Made by a program: the position numbers and the translations under genes. From Acidobacteriota bacterium (GTDB lineage: Bacteria; Acidobacteriota; Terriglobia; Terriglobales; Acidobacteriaceae): 5,899 nt of DNA. The stretch covers positions 1 through 5,899 of the forward strand of contig JAJZAL010000300.1 in NCBI GenBank assembly GCA_021799405.1, given 5' to 3'. Of the stretch, positions 1-5,899 are shown one piece after another. Positions within the stretch are counted from its first letter, which is position 1. The number at the start of each line of letters is the position of its first letter. Under the pieces are notes generated by a model. It had not been told where the DNA came from. It worked only from the letters and a program-made list of their open reading frames with translations, and made no database searches.

Positions 1-164
1 ACCACTACGTCGGCCGGCAGATCGCGCTGACGGAGGCTGGCCCTGCCGGTACGCGCCAACACCCCTTCGATGGCTTCGGCAGGAAAGGATTTGCTCACTA
101 CGCCAAGGCTGATGTAGTCCGTGATCCCCGACCCGGCCGGAAGTTCGGCAACTGTGCGCGCCAA
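1..164 (-). CDS. IS4-family transposase, N-terminal fragment (cut by window edge)
   Basis: This is the first 54 codons of a transposase, continuing beyond the left edge. The start chosen is TTG at 164-162, because a perfect AGGAGG lies at 176-171 with a 6-base spacer; an in-frame TAA lies upstream at about 222 with no ATG between. The peptide begins MARTVAELPAGSG and continues with ITDYISLGVVSKSFP, then a segment ending in TGRASLRQRDLPADVV. The DYISLGV-x-x-K-x-FP block followed by a TG-x-x-S-x-R-QRDLPA-x-VV block is the pattern of the IS4 transposase N-terminal domain. The DDE catalytic domain would lie outside the window. The element would move by cut-and-paste. Whether it is intact cannot be told. 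It points away from the regulator and carbon-uptake genes and is not part of their operon. Confidence 0.85.
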   Translation of the reverse strand, partial: MARTVAELPAGSGITDYISLGVVSKSFPAEAIEGVLARTGRASLRQRDLPADVV

Positions 165-170
165 TGTGGC

Positions 171-176
171 CCTCCT
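171..176 (-). promoter_or_regulatory. Ribosome binding site of the IS4 transposase
   Basis: AGGAGG on the minus strand, six bases before the TTG at 164-162. It is a full anti-16S match and decides the non-ATG start of the transposase. Confidence 0.75.
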
Positions 177-224
177 GTACTTCCAATACAGAATGCCACA
201 AAATTCGTTAAGTGAACAGTATTA

Positions 225-301
225 GGGCTAGAGCAGGTGGCGGCGGTCGAGGGCGCCGGCGAGCGTGATGCGGGCGGAGATTTTTGAATTCCTGCCCAGG
301 G
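225..301. other. Spacer between insertion sequence and regulator, no gene seen
   Basis: About 75 bases, very GC-rich at 233-278 and then AT-rich at 280-290. No complete gene is supported. On the minus strand a short open frame reads NSKISARITLAGALDRRHLL and stops at a TAG next to the presumed IS end. It has no start or recognisable family, so it may be either chance or a remnant of something interrupted by the IS. The GC-rich GGCGCCGGC at 252-260 can self-pair but does not form a convincing terminator for the regulator gene that ends at 302. Confidence 0.4.
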
Positions 302-1204
302 TTAGTTAGAAAGCTTGCCCAGCACTGCCTCATCCCTGCGCTTGAGCAAAGATCGCAGAATGGGTGATTGAAAGTGCCTCTTAACCGTAATGGCGTAGAA
401 ATCCTCGAACAACTGGGGGACTACGCAATATTCCACCAGAACTCCGCTTCTCAACTCATCCTGCACGACCACTGTGGGAACAAGGGCGATGGCGTCTGTG
501 TCCCGAGCCAGTAGCCGCAGCATCGCCATGTCATCCACTTCGGCGAGTACCCGATAGGTGACTCGGTGCTGCTCGCATAGGAGATCGAATCCGGCGCGGA
601 TTTCGCTTTCAAGACTCGGAAGGACAATCGTAGACGTGTCCAGATCATCTGGAAATACGAACGGCCTCCTGGTGCGGCGAGGCTTTCCAACAAGGCTGAC
701 CGGCTGTCTGGCAATCCGATGCGACTGCCAAGGATTCTGCGCATCACGGTGAACTCTACGGTTCGAAAGAACGAGGTCGAGGCTGTGAACACTCAGGCGC
801 GTGAGAAGGTCCGTTAACGTCCCGGACTGCAGCACCATCTCAATTTCTTCGAGTTGCAGCAGCGGTCGCACAAAGTTTTCCTGGAAGTTACGGGAAAGTG
901 TTGCAACAGCCCCTACCCGCACGATCTGGCGCTTACGGAACTCTCCGTCCCTCATCAATGCATAGAGCTCATTCCCCTCTGCAAAGATCCTCTCGGCGTA
1001 TGTCAACGCGAGTCGACCTGCCTCGGTGAGTTGAAGACTTCTCCCTTCACGCAGGAAGAGCGCATGACCTAAGTTTTCTTCCAACGCTTTGATTTGGGAC
1101 GAGAGCGCCGACTGCGAAACATGCAGGCGTGCTGAAGTCCGAGTCAGGTTGCCGTCCTTGGCGACTGCCCAGAAATACTGCAGGTGGTGATAGTTCAATC
1201 TCAT
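302..1204 (-). CDS. LysR-type transcriptional regulator, NhaR-like
   Basis: A 300-residue DNA-binding regulator, normal length for LysR proteins, probably controlling the divergent dabBA genes and itself. An N-terminal winged helix-turn-helix spans about residues 4-64: LNYHHLQYFWAVAKDGNL, then helix-turn-helix residues around T21-A40 (SARLHVSQSALSSQIKALE), then the wing with LF-x-REGR and LTEAGR. The NYHHL-x-YFW-x-V opening is characteristic of the NhaR branch, whose E. coli member activates a Na+/H+ antiporter gene. Residues from about 90 onward form the effector-binding domain, including DLVLSNR and a late IALVPT segment. An upstream in-frame ATG at 1231 would add nine residues but has no ribosome site. 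The ATG at 1204 has GGAG 11 bases upstream and matches where the family starts. Gene order, divergent with the target operon, is typical of LysR regulators. The ligand is unknown. Confidence 0.9.
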   Translation of the reverse strand: MRLNYHHLQYFWAVAKDGNLTRTSARLHVSQSALSSQIKALEENLGHALFLREGRSLQLTEAGRLALTYAERIFAEGNELYALMRDGEFRKRQIVRVGAVATLSRNFQENFVRPLLQLEEIEMVLQSGTLTDLLTRLSVHSLDLVLSNRRVHRDAQNPWQSHRIARQPVSLVGKPRRTRRPFVFPDDLDTSTIVLPSLESEIRAGFDLLCEQHRVTYRVLAEVDDMAMLRLLARDTDAIALVPTVVVQDELRSGVLVEYCVVPQLFEDFYAITVKRHFQSPILRSLLKRRDEAVLGKLSN

Positions 1205-1304
1205 TTGAAAGTGTTCTCCAAAACAGAACATGTCATTCTAAACAATGTATTTTACAGAATCGGAAACATACCTCAAAGTCGTAGGAGCGAAAGGAAATCC
1301 GCAA
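1205..1304. promoter_or_regulatory. Divergent lysR/dabB control region
   Basis: These 100 bases hold both promoters. On the minus strand TAGAAT (1240-1235) is a good -10 candidate for the regulator; a transcript starting near 1228 would begin after the alternative ATG at 1231 and so supports the start at 1204. On the plus strand TTTACA (1251-1256) matches five of six -35 bases, but the position 17 bases on (1274-1279, CAAAGT) is a poor -10, as expected of a promoter that needs an activator. That arrangement would put the dabB transcript start near 1286, just upstream of the ribosome site at 1290-1295. These promoter assignments are inference by eye. Confidence 0.45.
1212..1230. promoter_or_regulatory. 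Candidate LysR operator, perfect inverted repeat
   Basis: TGTTCT (1212-1217) and AGAACA (1225-1230) form a perfect 6-base inverted repeat with a 7-base centre, and contain the LysR T-N11-A signature (T1215, A1227). The centre at 1221 is 65 bases before the dabB transcript start guessed at about 1286, the usual place of a LysR recognition site, and it also covers the start of the regulator's own transcript, which would allow autorepression. The ACAGAA half-site (1223-1228) recurs at 1254-1259, about three helical turns away and over the candidate -35. The repeat is seen directly; binding is inferred. Confidence 0.6.
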
Positions 1305-2966
1305 ATGGCTGACCTTCGGTCCTTCTGGTCGTCTCACAAGGCCGTTGTGCTTTGTATTCCGCCGCTTCTGTACTTGCTGGGGGGAGTTGGCGGCCAACTC
1401 ATATCAACGACCAAGCTCTCGGTCTCAAGAGCCTGGAGCTTGGCACGCACTACCAGTGCCGCAGCGCTTGTCTTCTCATTTGCTTCCTGCTGCCATGCAG
1501 TTTGGGAGGGGCCCTCTCTGGCTAGCAGGCCGCAAATCGGTTCGATCTTCTCGCTTGGTCGCCCCCACCTCAGCTTCCGCTTTGACCTGATCGAATCTCT
1601 AATGCTTTTGCTGGTCGCCTTCTTGGGCTGGGTCATCGTCAACTACTCGCACGCGTACATGGCAGGCGACCCGAGAGAGTCTGCCTATATCGGCCGCCTC
1701 ATGCGTACCCTTGCAGCCGTGACCCTGCTCGTGGTGACGAACAGCTTAGTCGTATTCCTTATCGCGTGGATTCTCACCGGCTTTGCCCTCCACGGACTTC
1801 TAACGCTCTACCCCACCCGACAGGCAGCCATAATCGCCGCTCATAAAAAATTCCTTGCGAGCCGCCTGGCTGATATCACCATGTTAAGTGGAGTTCTGCT
1901 GCTCAGGTCACAGACCGGGAGCTTCGAGTTGGATCAAGTCGTGGATTATGTTTCGAAACTTCATCCAGTTCCGCTGTCAATACACATCGCGGCACTGCTT
2001 TTGGCCATGAGCGCCATCATCAAGTGCGCCCAACTTCCATTGCATGGATGGCTGATTCAAGTAATGGAAGCGCCCACCCCTGTCTCCGCCCTCCTTCACG
2101 CGGGGGTCGTCAACCTCGGCGGATTCATGCTGATTCGCTTGGCTTCGGTCATCAATACCTCCCAAGCTGCGCAGGCTTTGCTGGTGGCTGTGGGTTGCTT
2201 GACTGCGGTCATTGGCTCGCTGGTGATGACGACCCGCATCAGCATCAAGGTCCATCTCGCCTGGTCTACCTGCGCCCAAATGGGATTCATGCTCATGGAA
2301 TGCGGGCTTGGCTTGTACGCCCTTGCCTTCCTGCATCTCCTGGCGCACTCGCTCTACAAGGCGTATGCGTTCCTGGGTTCAGGCGACACCGTGAACCAGA
2401 CGAAGATGAAGAGCCTGATGCCAGCGATCCGCGCGCCGAAAGTTTCCACGCTGCTCGCAAGCGGCCTCTGCGGACTCATACTGGCAGGACTCGGAGAAGT
2501 CTTGTGGCGGCCTGCTGGCCGCATAGATGTGACCGCTGTCTTCTGCATCATGATCGTCGGGTTTTCTGTTGCAAGCATTCTTGCCGGCGGGCGCTCAACA
2601 CGCGGCCTGGCAGGCTTGCTCCTCTTTGCGGGAACTGCTCTGGCAGCCAGCGCCATCTACTTCGTCAATGACACGCTCTTCCAGAAGATTGTGCCCACAG
2701 ACATGTTCAGCGTAGTACAGCACCAAACCTCGCTCATCTTTGCGCTCGTCTGTTTCGCTCTTCTCTATGGCATCCAGACGATAGTCCGCACGGATCCTGT
2801 TGGGAGTTTCGCCACGGCTCTATATCACTGGTTTTATGCGGGGCTTTACCTCGATGAGCTCTTTACGCGAGCTACGTTTCGTCTCTGGCCTCCCACTCAC
2901 CGATCAAAGGCAACACAGCGACGAGATGTCATGGAGCCATTCGAAGTAACAGGAGAGAGTTTATGA
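1305..2966 (+). CDS. dabB: DabB, NuoL-like membrane subunit of the DAB inorganic-carbon uptake complex
   Basis: Integral membrane protein of 553 residues, related to complex I NuoL and Mrp antiporter subunits (Proton_antipo_M). In DAB complexes it pairs with DabA and is thought to let cations through to drive one-way hydration of CO2 to bicarbonate. Many hydrophobic helices are seen from residue 14 to about residue 520. Key motifs: AHKKFLASRLAD (K181, K182); IIKCAQLPLHGWL (K240, H247); MEAPTPVSALLHAGVVN (E255, H265), the NuoL signature; and LLAHSLYKAYAFLGSG (H348, K352). The NuoL-type Trp-Glu of an earlier helix is W155-I156 here. The soluble C-terminus is short, without the long lateral helix of NuoL. 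The start at 1305 is preferred: AAAGGA at 1290-1295, nine bases before. An upstream ATG at 1245 would add 20 polar residues, lacks a ribosome site and sits in the control region. The end overlaps dabA by four bases. The neighbouring dabA distinguishes it from a respiratory subunit. Confidence 0.9.
   Translation: MADLRSFWSSHKAVVLCIPPLLYLLGGVGGQLISTTKLSVSRAWSLARTTSAAALVFSFASCCHAVWEGPSLASRPQIGSIFSLGRPHLSFRFDLIESLMLLLVAFLGWVIVNYSHAYMAGDPRESAYIGRLMRTLAAVTLLVVTNSLVVFLIAWILTGFALHGLLTLYPTRQAAIIAAHKKFLASRLADITMLSGVLLLRSQTGSFELDQVVDYVSKLHPVPLSIHIAALLLAMSAIIKCAQLPLHGWLIQVMEAPTPVSALLHAGVVNLGGFMLIRLASVINTSQAAQALLVAVGCLTAVIGSLVMTTRISIKVHLAWSTCAQMGFMLMECGLGLYALAFLHLLAHSLYKAYAFLGSGDTVNQTKMKSLMPAIRAPKVSTLLASGLCGLILAGLGEVLWRPAGRIDVTAVFCIMIVGFSVASILAGGRSTRGLAGLLLFAGTALAASAIYFVNDTLFQKIVPTDMFSVVQHQTSLIFALVCFALLYGIQTIVRTDPVGSFATALYHWFYAGLYLDELFTRATFRLWPPTHRSKATQRRDVMEPFEVTGESL
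2951..2955 (+). promoter_or_regulatory. Ribosome binding site of dabA
   Basis: AGGAG inside the last codons of dabB, seven bases before the dabA ATG at 2963. With the ATGA stop/start overlap it indicates coupled translation and close to equal production of the two subunits. Confidence 0.75.
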
Positions 2967-5524
2967 AAACGCTTGCTCACGTCACGGAAGCAAATCCTCA
3001 AACAGAAGCAATATCGAAAGCCGCAGACATCGCCTGCAGACGCATCGCACCGACCTGGCCGCTGGACCGATTCATTGCCGTCAACCCGTACTGGGGCTTT
3101 ATCCACGAGTCCATTTGCGATGTTGCCCCGCGCCTTGAGACCTACTCCGGCTCGCGCATGTTGATGCCGCGCAGTTTTTATCGTGAGCAGTGGAAGGCAG
3201 GGGCACTACGCTCGGAGCATTTGCAGGAGGCTTTGCAGCGCTGCGGGGCGAGCATCTCGATGAAAGAGCTACAGGATGAGCTTGAGCACGAGTCGCAAAG
3301 CGCTCCCCGGCTTCCTCTCATGACTTTGATCGCCGATTCCCAACGTGACCTCTTTCACGGCATGTCCATCAACGACTTTGTCAAACACAACGTAAGCCAG
3401 CACTGCGCGTCCTACTTCGACTACTCTCAATCCTCATGGAATTCGCAACACAAGAAGAATCTGTACCAAAGCTGGTTGCGCCACGCATCTAGGGACATGA
3501 GCCCGTGGCTCCTCATGGGAATGCACGATGTGCGTCATTACGCGCGCTCTCTGCCCGACGAACCCTTAGCCATGATCGAGCTGGCATTGCGCTCACTGCC
3601 TGTGCCAAAGGCGGAATGGGTAGACTACCTGACGGCCCTCCTGATGAACATCAATGGCTGGGCATCATGGTGCGCGTTTGAACGCTGGCAAGCTGCGCTC
3701 GATCAAAGAGATGACAACCACATCGTTCAGCTGTTGGCGATCCGTATGGCCTGGGAACATTTCGCCTTCGTGTATCTTCTTGAGGCGAAAGAACCACTAT
3801 CCTGGAGGATCGGGTGGGAAACGCTTCGTTTGTGGCGGGAGCAGTTGCGGTCTAAGTCTTCCGTGGATTGGATCTTTCAGGAAGCGCTTGAGATCTCTTA
3901 CCAGGTTGATCTTTGTACAAGAATAAAGTACAACCCGGCTGCGAACCTTGCTGATGTTCCGATCGTACCCGACGTACAGGCGGTGTTCTGTATTGATGTC
4001 CGCTCCGAGGGCTTCCGTCGCGCTCTAGAGGAGTGTTCCAGCTCGATTCAGACGCTGGGCTTTGCCGGCTTCTTTGGCTTGCCCATCTCCTACACACCCC
4101 TCGGAACCAGCAGTGAACGTCCACAACTGCCCGGATTGCTCGCCCCCAAACTGCATGTGTCTGATAGCAGCGGCTCACAAACCTGCGACGAACAGATCAA
4201 GAACCAGAGGGAGCGTAGCCTACGCTTCAAGTCTGCCTTGAAAGACTTCCGGTCATCCGCAACGTCCACCTTCACGTTTGTTGAGTCCTGTGGGCTGTTC
4301 TATGCTATCGCGTTGTTGAAGAACACTCTACCCGCGCTGAAGCTGAAAATCAAACTAAGTGACAACCTGCCTGCGAAACATCCTTCACTGCGCCCATGCC
4401 TCTTGCATGGCAGCGGGCGTGACCCTGCCTCACCTGAAGCGATGTGTGACTTGATCGCAGGCGTTCTCAGAAATATGAGCCTAACAGGAGGGTTTGCGCG
4501 TCTGCTTCTTCTTACCGGCCATGGCAGCCAGACTGTCAACAATCCGTTCGCAGCAGGACTCGATTGCGGTGCGTGCGGTGGCCATACCGGTGAAGTGAAT
4601 GCAAGACTTCTCGCGCAATTCCTCAACGATCAGGAAATACGCGCAGGCCTCAGCGCGCGCGGCATCGCGATCCCCGAAACGACGTATATCCTCGCAGGAT
4701 TGCACAATACCACAACCGATGAAGTCACGGTCTTTGACACATATCTGTTACCCGAGAGTCATGCCTCTGACCTCGCGCGCCTGAAGTCCTGGCTCCAACA
4801 GGCGGGACTCCGGGCGCGTACAAAACGGGCTGCCTCTGTCGGAATCGACATGTGCAGTGCCGTGTCGGAGCAGATTCTCCTGAAGCATTTCCGGGCCCGG
4901 AGCCGGGATTGGTCCCAGGTAAGGCCCGAGTGGGGACTCGCCAACAATGCCGCATTTCTCATCGCGCCACGTAACCGCAGCCGAGGGCTTGATCTGCAAG
5001 GCCGCGTCTTCCTGCATGAATATCAGAGCGCCTGTGATCCCAACGGCACCGTACTGGAATCCATCATGACCGGTCCCATGCTCGTCACCAACTGGATCAA
5101 CATGCAGTACTACGCATCCACTGTCGACAATCGCCAATACGGGAGCGGAAATAAGGTTCTTCACAACGTTGTGGGAGGGCGACTGGGAGTCTTTGAAGGG
5201 AATGGCGGCGATCTTCGCATTGGCTTGCCGCTCCAATCCCTGCACGATGGACGCAAATTGCGCCACACGCCCCTCCGACTCAGTGTCTTCATCGAAGCGC
5301 CGCAAAGTGCGATCAGTGCCGTCATTTCTAAATACAAGGTTGTCGGAGACCTGGTCCATCATGGTTGGCTCCATTTATTGCAAATCTCGCCGAACTCAGA
5401 AACCATCTCACGATACCGCCATGGGATCTGGGAGCCGGTCGAAGTGAATGCTTTCAAGCCAACTGAAAAGGAAGTCGCCGCCACAAAGGAGACGTATGCG
5501 CAAAATACTGCTGGTTCACAATGA
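2963..5524 (+). CDS. dabA: DabA, zinc carbonic-anhydrase-like subunit (DUF2309/UPF0753)
   Basis: Soluble, probably membrane-attached protein of 853 residues, in the usual size range of DabA. With DabB it accumulates bicarbonate; its active site resembles that of beta-carbonic anhydrases. The N-terminus carries the family block WPLDRFIAVNPYWGF (residues 33-47) and then MLMPRSFYREQW. The zinc-site residues are all present: C343 and D345 in VFCIDVRSEGFRR, H520 in LLTGHGSQTVNNPF and C535 in GLDCGACGGHTGE. The spacing of 15 between H520 and C535 equals that of H524 and C539 in the Halothiobacillus neapolitanus protein; R347 follows the CID motif. The C-terminal part has the conserved RPEWGLANNAAFLIAPR, NWINMQYYASTVDN, GSGNKVLHNVVGG and GDLRIGLPLQS blocks. 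The frame is unbroken and nothing looks degraded. The start ATG overlaps the dabB stop and has AGGAG seven bases before it. The end overlaps the next gene by 29 bases. Confidence 0.95.
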   Translation: MKTLAHVTEANPQTEAISKAADIACRRIAPTWPLDRFIAVNPYWGFIHESICDVAPRLETYSGSRMLMPRSFYREQWKAGALRSEHLQEALQRCGASISMKELQDELEHESQSAPRLPLMTLIADSQRDLFHGMSINDFVKHNVSQHCASYFDYSQSSWNSQHKKNLYQSWLRHASRDMSPWLLMGMHDVRHYARSLPDEPLAMIELALRSLPVPKAEWVDYLTALLMNINGWASWCAFERWQAALDQRDDNHIVQLLAIRMAWEHFAFVYLLEAKEPLSWRIGWETLRLWREQLRSKSSVDWIFQEALEISYQVDLCTRIKYNPAANLADVPIVPDVQAVFCIDVRSEGFRRALEECSSSIQTLGFAGFFGLPISYTPLGTSSERPQLPGLLAPKLHVSDSSGSQTCDEQIKNQRERSLRFKSALKDFRSSATSTFTFVESCGLFYAIALLKNTLPALKLKIKLSDNLPAKHPSLRPCLLHGSGRDPASPEAMCDLIAGVLRNMSLTGGFARLLLLTGHGSQTVNNPFAAGLDCGACGGHTGEVNARLLAQFLNDQEIRAGLSARGIAIPETTYILAGLHNTTTDEVTVFDTYLLPESHASDLARLKSWLQQAGLRARTKRAASVGIDMCSAVSEQILLKHFRARSRDWSQVRPEWGLANNAAFLIAPRNRSRGLDLQGRVFLHEYQSACDPNGTVLESIMTGPMLVTNWINMQYYASTVDNRQYGSGNKVLHNVVGGRLGVFEGNGGDLRIGLPLQSLHDGRKLRHTPLRLSVFIEAPQSAISAVISKYKVVGDLVHHGWLHLLQISPNSETISRYRHGIWEPVEVNAFKPTEKEVAATKETYAQNTAGSQ
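5485..5491 (+). promoter_or_regulatory. Ribosome binding site of the third operon gene
   Basis: AAAGGAG within the dabA 3' end, four bases before the ATG at 5496. The strong match supports a real start inside dabA, although the spacing is on the short side. Confidence 0.65.
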
Positions 5525-5899
5525 AAGTTATCTTGATCGCGCTCTTGAAGATGCCCTTTACCTTATCGGGTATGAGCGACAACGAACGAGCAAGAATGAA
5601 GTTCTCGATCTCCTCGCGGTGATTCTAACGCCACTGTCAGGTGACGGCAGCTTCACGTCGGAGGACCAAACAGTCGAACTCTCCTGTCTAACAGACGATA
5701 CCCGGTTTTTCAACCCTGACTCGGTTTCTGTGAGCGGTATTTGGCTGCTGCTGACGATCAATCAGTCCGACCTGGCAGATTCAACAGAACGCCAAGAGGC
5801 ATTGACCCGAATCCTAAACGTCCTGCGAGTGAAAGAAGGTGTTCGGAGAATAAGCGCTGTTATGCCTATTTTCTCTGCCGAAGAGAGTGAGCGCTCGGT
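5496..5899 (+). CDS. Unrecognised third gene of the dab operon, 5' part (cut by window edge)
   Basis: An open frame of 134 codons from ATG at 5496 runs to the right edge without a stop. It starts inside dabA in another frame (29-base overlap) behind AAAGGAG, so it is probably translated together with dabA. The protein begins MRKILLVHNESYLDRALEDA and appears soluble: no signal peptide and no long hydrophobic helix, only short beta-like runs such as KILLV, LAVILT, GIWLLLTI and RISAVMPIF separated by charged stretches. Alternating strands and helices suggest an alpha/beta fold. The first strand resembles that of a response-regulator receiver, but the acidic pair after it is replaced by H8-N9-E10, so that family is not supported. 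I do not recognise the protein. Position suggests an accessory or regulatory factor for carbon uptake, which is inference only. The length beyond the window is unknown. Confidence 0.8.
   Translation, partial: MRKILLVHNESYLDRALEDALYLIGYERQRTSKNEVLDLLAVILTPLSGDGSFTSEDQTVELSCLTDDTRFFNPDSVSVSGIWLLLTINQSDLADSTERQEALTRILNVLRVKEGVRRISAVMPIFSAEESERS

Larger units (their letters stand above)
1..225 (-). mobile_element. Partial IS4-family insertion sequence, transposase 5' end and probable terminus
   Basis: The left edge of the window is the end of an insertion sequence whose transposase reads leftward out of the window. The element is inferred from the transposase N-terminus at 1-164. The outer boundary is not proven: the stretch at about 205-224, read on the minus strand as AATACTGTTCACTTAAC, looks like an IS terminus from its position just upstream of the transposase, and the base composition changes to very GC-rich just beyond it. 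Only one end is visible, so the matching inverted repeat and the target duplication cannot be checked here. The exact end could be off by some tens of bases. Confidence 0.6.

Noticed and set aside
250..290. Possible rho-independent terminator (GC-rich repeat followed by TTTTT at 281-285)
   Set aside because: The T run would serve plus-strand transcription, where no gene ends, and the preceding stem is weak and imperfect.
854..1072. 72-codon plus-strand frame opposite the regulator
   Set aside because: It is antisense to the well-supported LysR gene, with no recognisable domain.
2024..2671. 215-codon plus-strand frame inside dabB
   Set aside because: It overlaps the NuoL signature region of dabB in another frame and is rich in Arg, Pro, His and Ser, typical of an out-of-frame reading of GC-rich coding sequence.
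4748..5374. 208-codon open frame on the minus strand inside dabA
   Set aside because: It lies wholly opposite a highly conserved part of dabA, has no family resemblance and no convincing ribosome site; it is a by-product of dabA codon use.
5521..5622. Alternative short frame starting at the ATG overlapping the dabA stop (ATGA-like)
   Set aside because: It stops after 33 codons and has no ribosome site, whereas the frame from 5496 has AAAGGAG and stays open to the window edge.
5496..5650. Third gene as a response-regulator receiver domain
   Set aside because: The opening KILLV and the L-T-P-L-S-G-D-G stretch look receiver-like, but the acidic pocket residues are H-N-E and no clear phospho-acceptor Asp sits at the end of the third strand.
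1..5899. CRISPR array, tRNA or rRNA genes
   Set aside because: No regularly spaced repeats, cloverleaf-like segments or rRNA-like stretches were seen; nearly all of the window is protein-coding.

Overview
This window carries a predicted inorganic-carbon (bicarbonate/CO2) uptake module of the DAB/DAC type. It comprises a NuoL-like membrane subunit (dabB) and a large zinc carbonic-anhydrase-like subunit (dabA, DUF2309/UPF0753), followed by a third, unrecognised gene that runs off the right edge. A LysR-type regulator resembling NhaR is transcribed divergently from dabB. The left edge holds the 5' end of an IS4-family transposase. The host cannot be named from this sequence. It is a bacterium with moderate-to-high GC, Shine-Dalgarno initiation and compact operons. 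DAB modules are typical of chemolithoautotrophs and of some heterotrophs that need bicarbonate, so autotrophy is plausible but not shown: no RuBisCO or carboxysome gene is present here.

Layout: 1-164 (minus) is the N-terminus of an IS4-type transposase starting at TTG with a perfect AGGAGG site, and the insertion-sequence end probably lies near 205-225. 225-301 is a short spacer with no supported gene. 302-1204 (minus) is the LysR regulator. 1205-1304 is a divergent control region with a perfect TGTTCT-N7-AGAACA inverted repeat. 1305-2966 is dabB, 2963-5524 is dabA (4-base ATGA overlap), and 5496-5899 is the start of a third gene, overlapping the dabA end by 29 bases and preceded by AAAGGAG.

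How they work together (inference from the family): DabB forms the membrane part and probably couples cation flow. DabA sits on its cytoplasmic side and converts CO2 to bicarbonate in one direction, raising the internal bicarbonate pool. The LysR protein probably senses a carbon, pH or ion-related signal and controls dabBA and itself from the shared 100-base region. The zinc-site residues of DabA (C343, D345, H520, C535) and the transport-type lysines and histidines of DabB are all present, so the pair looks functional. The main unknown is the third, translationally coupled gene.
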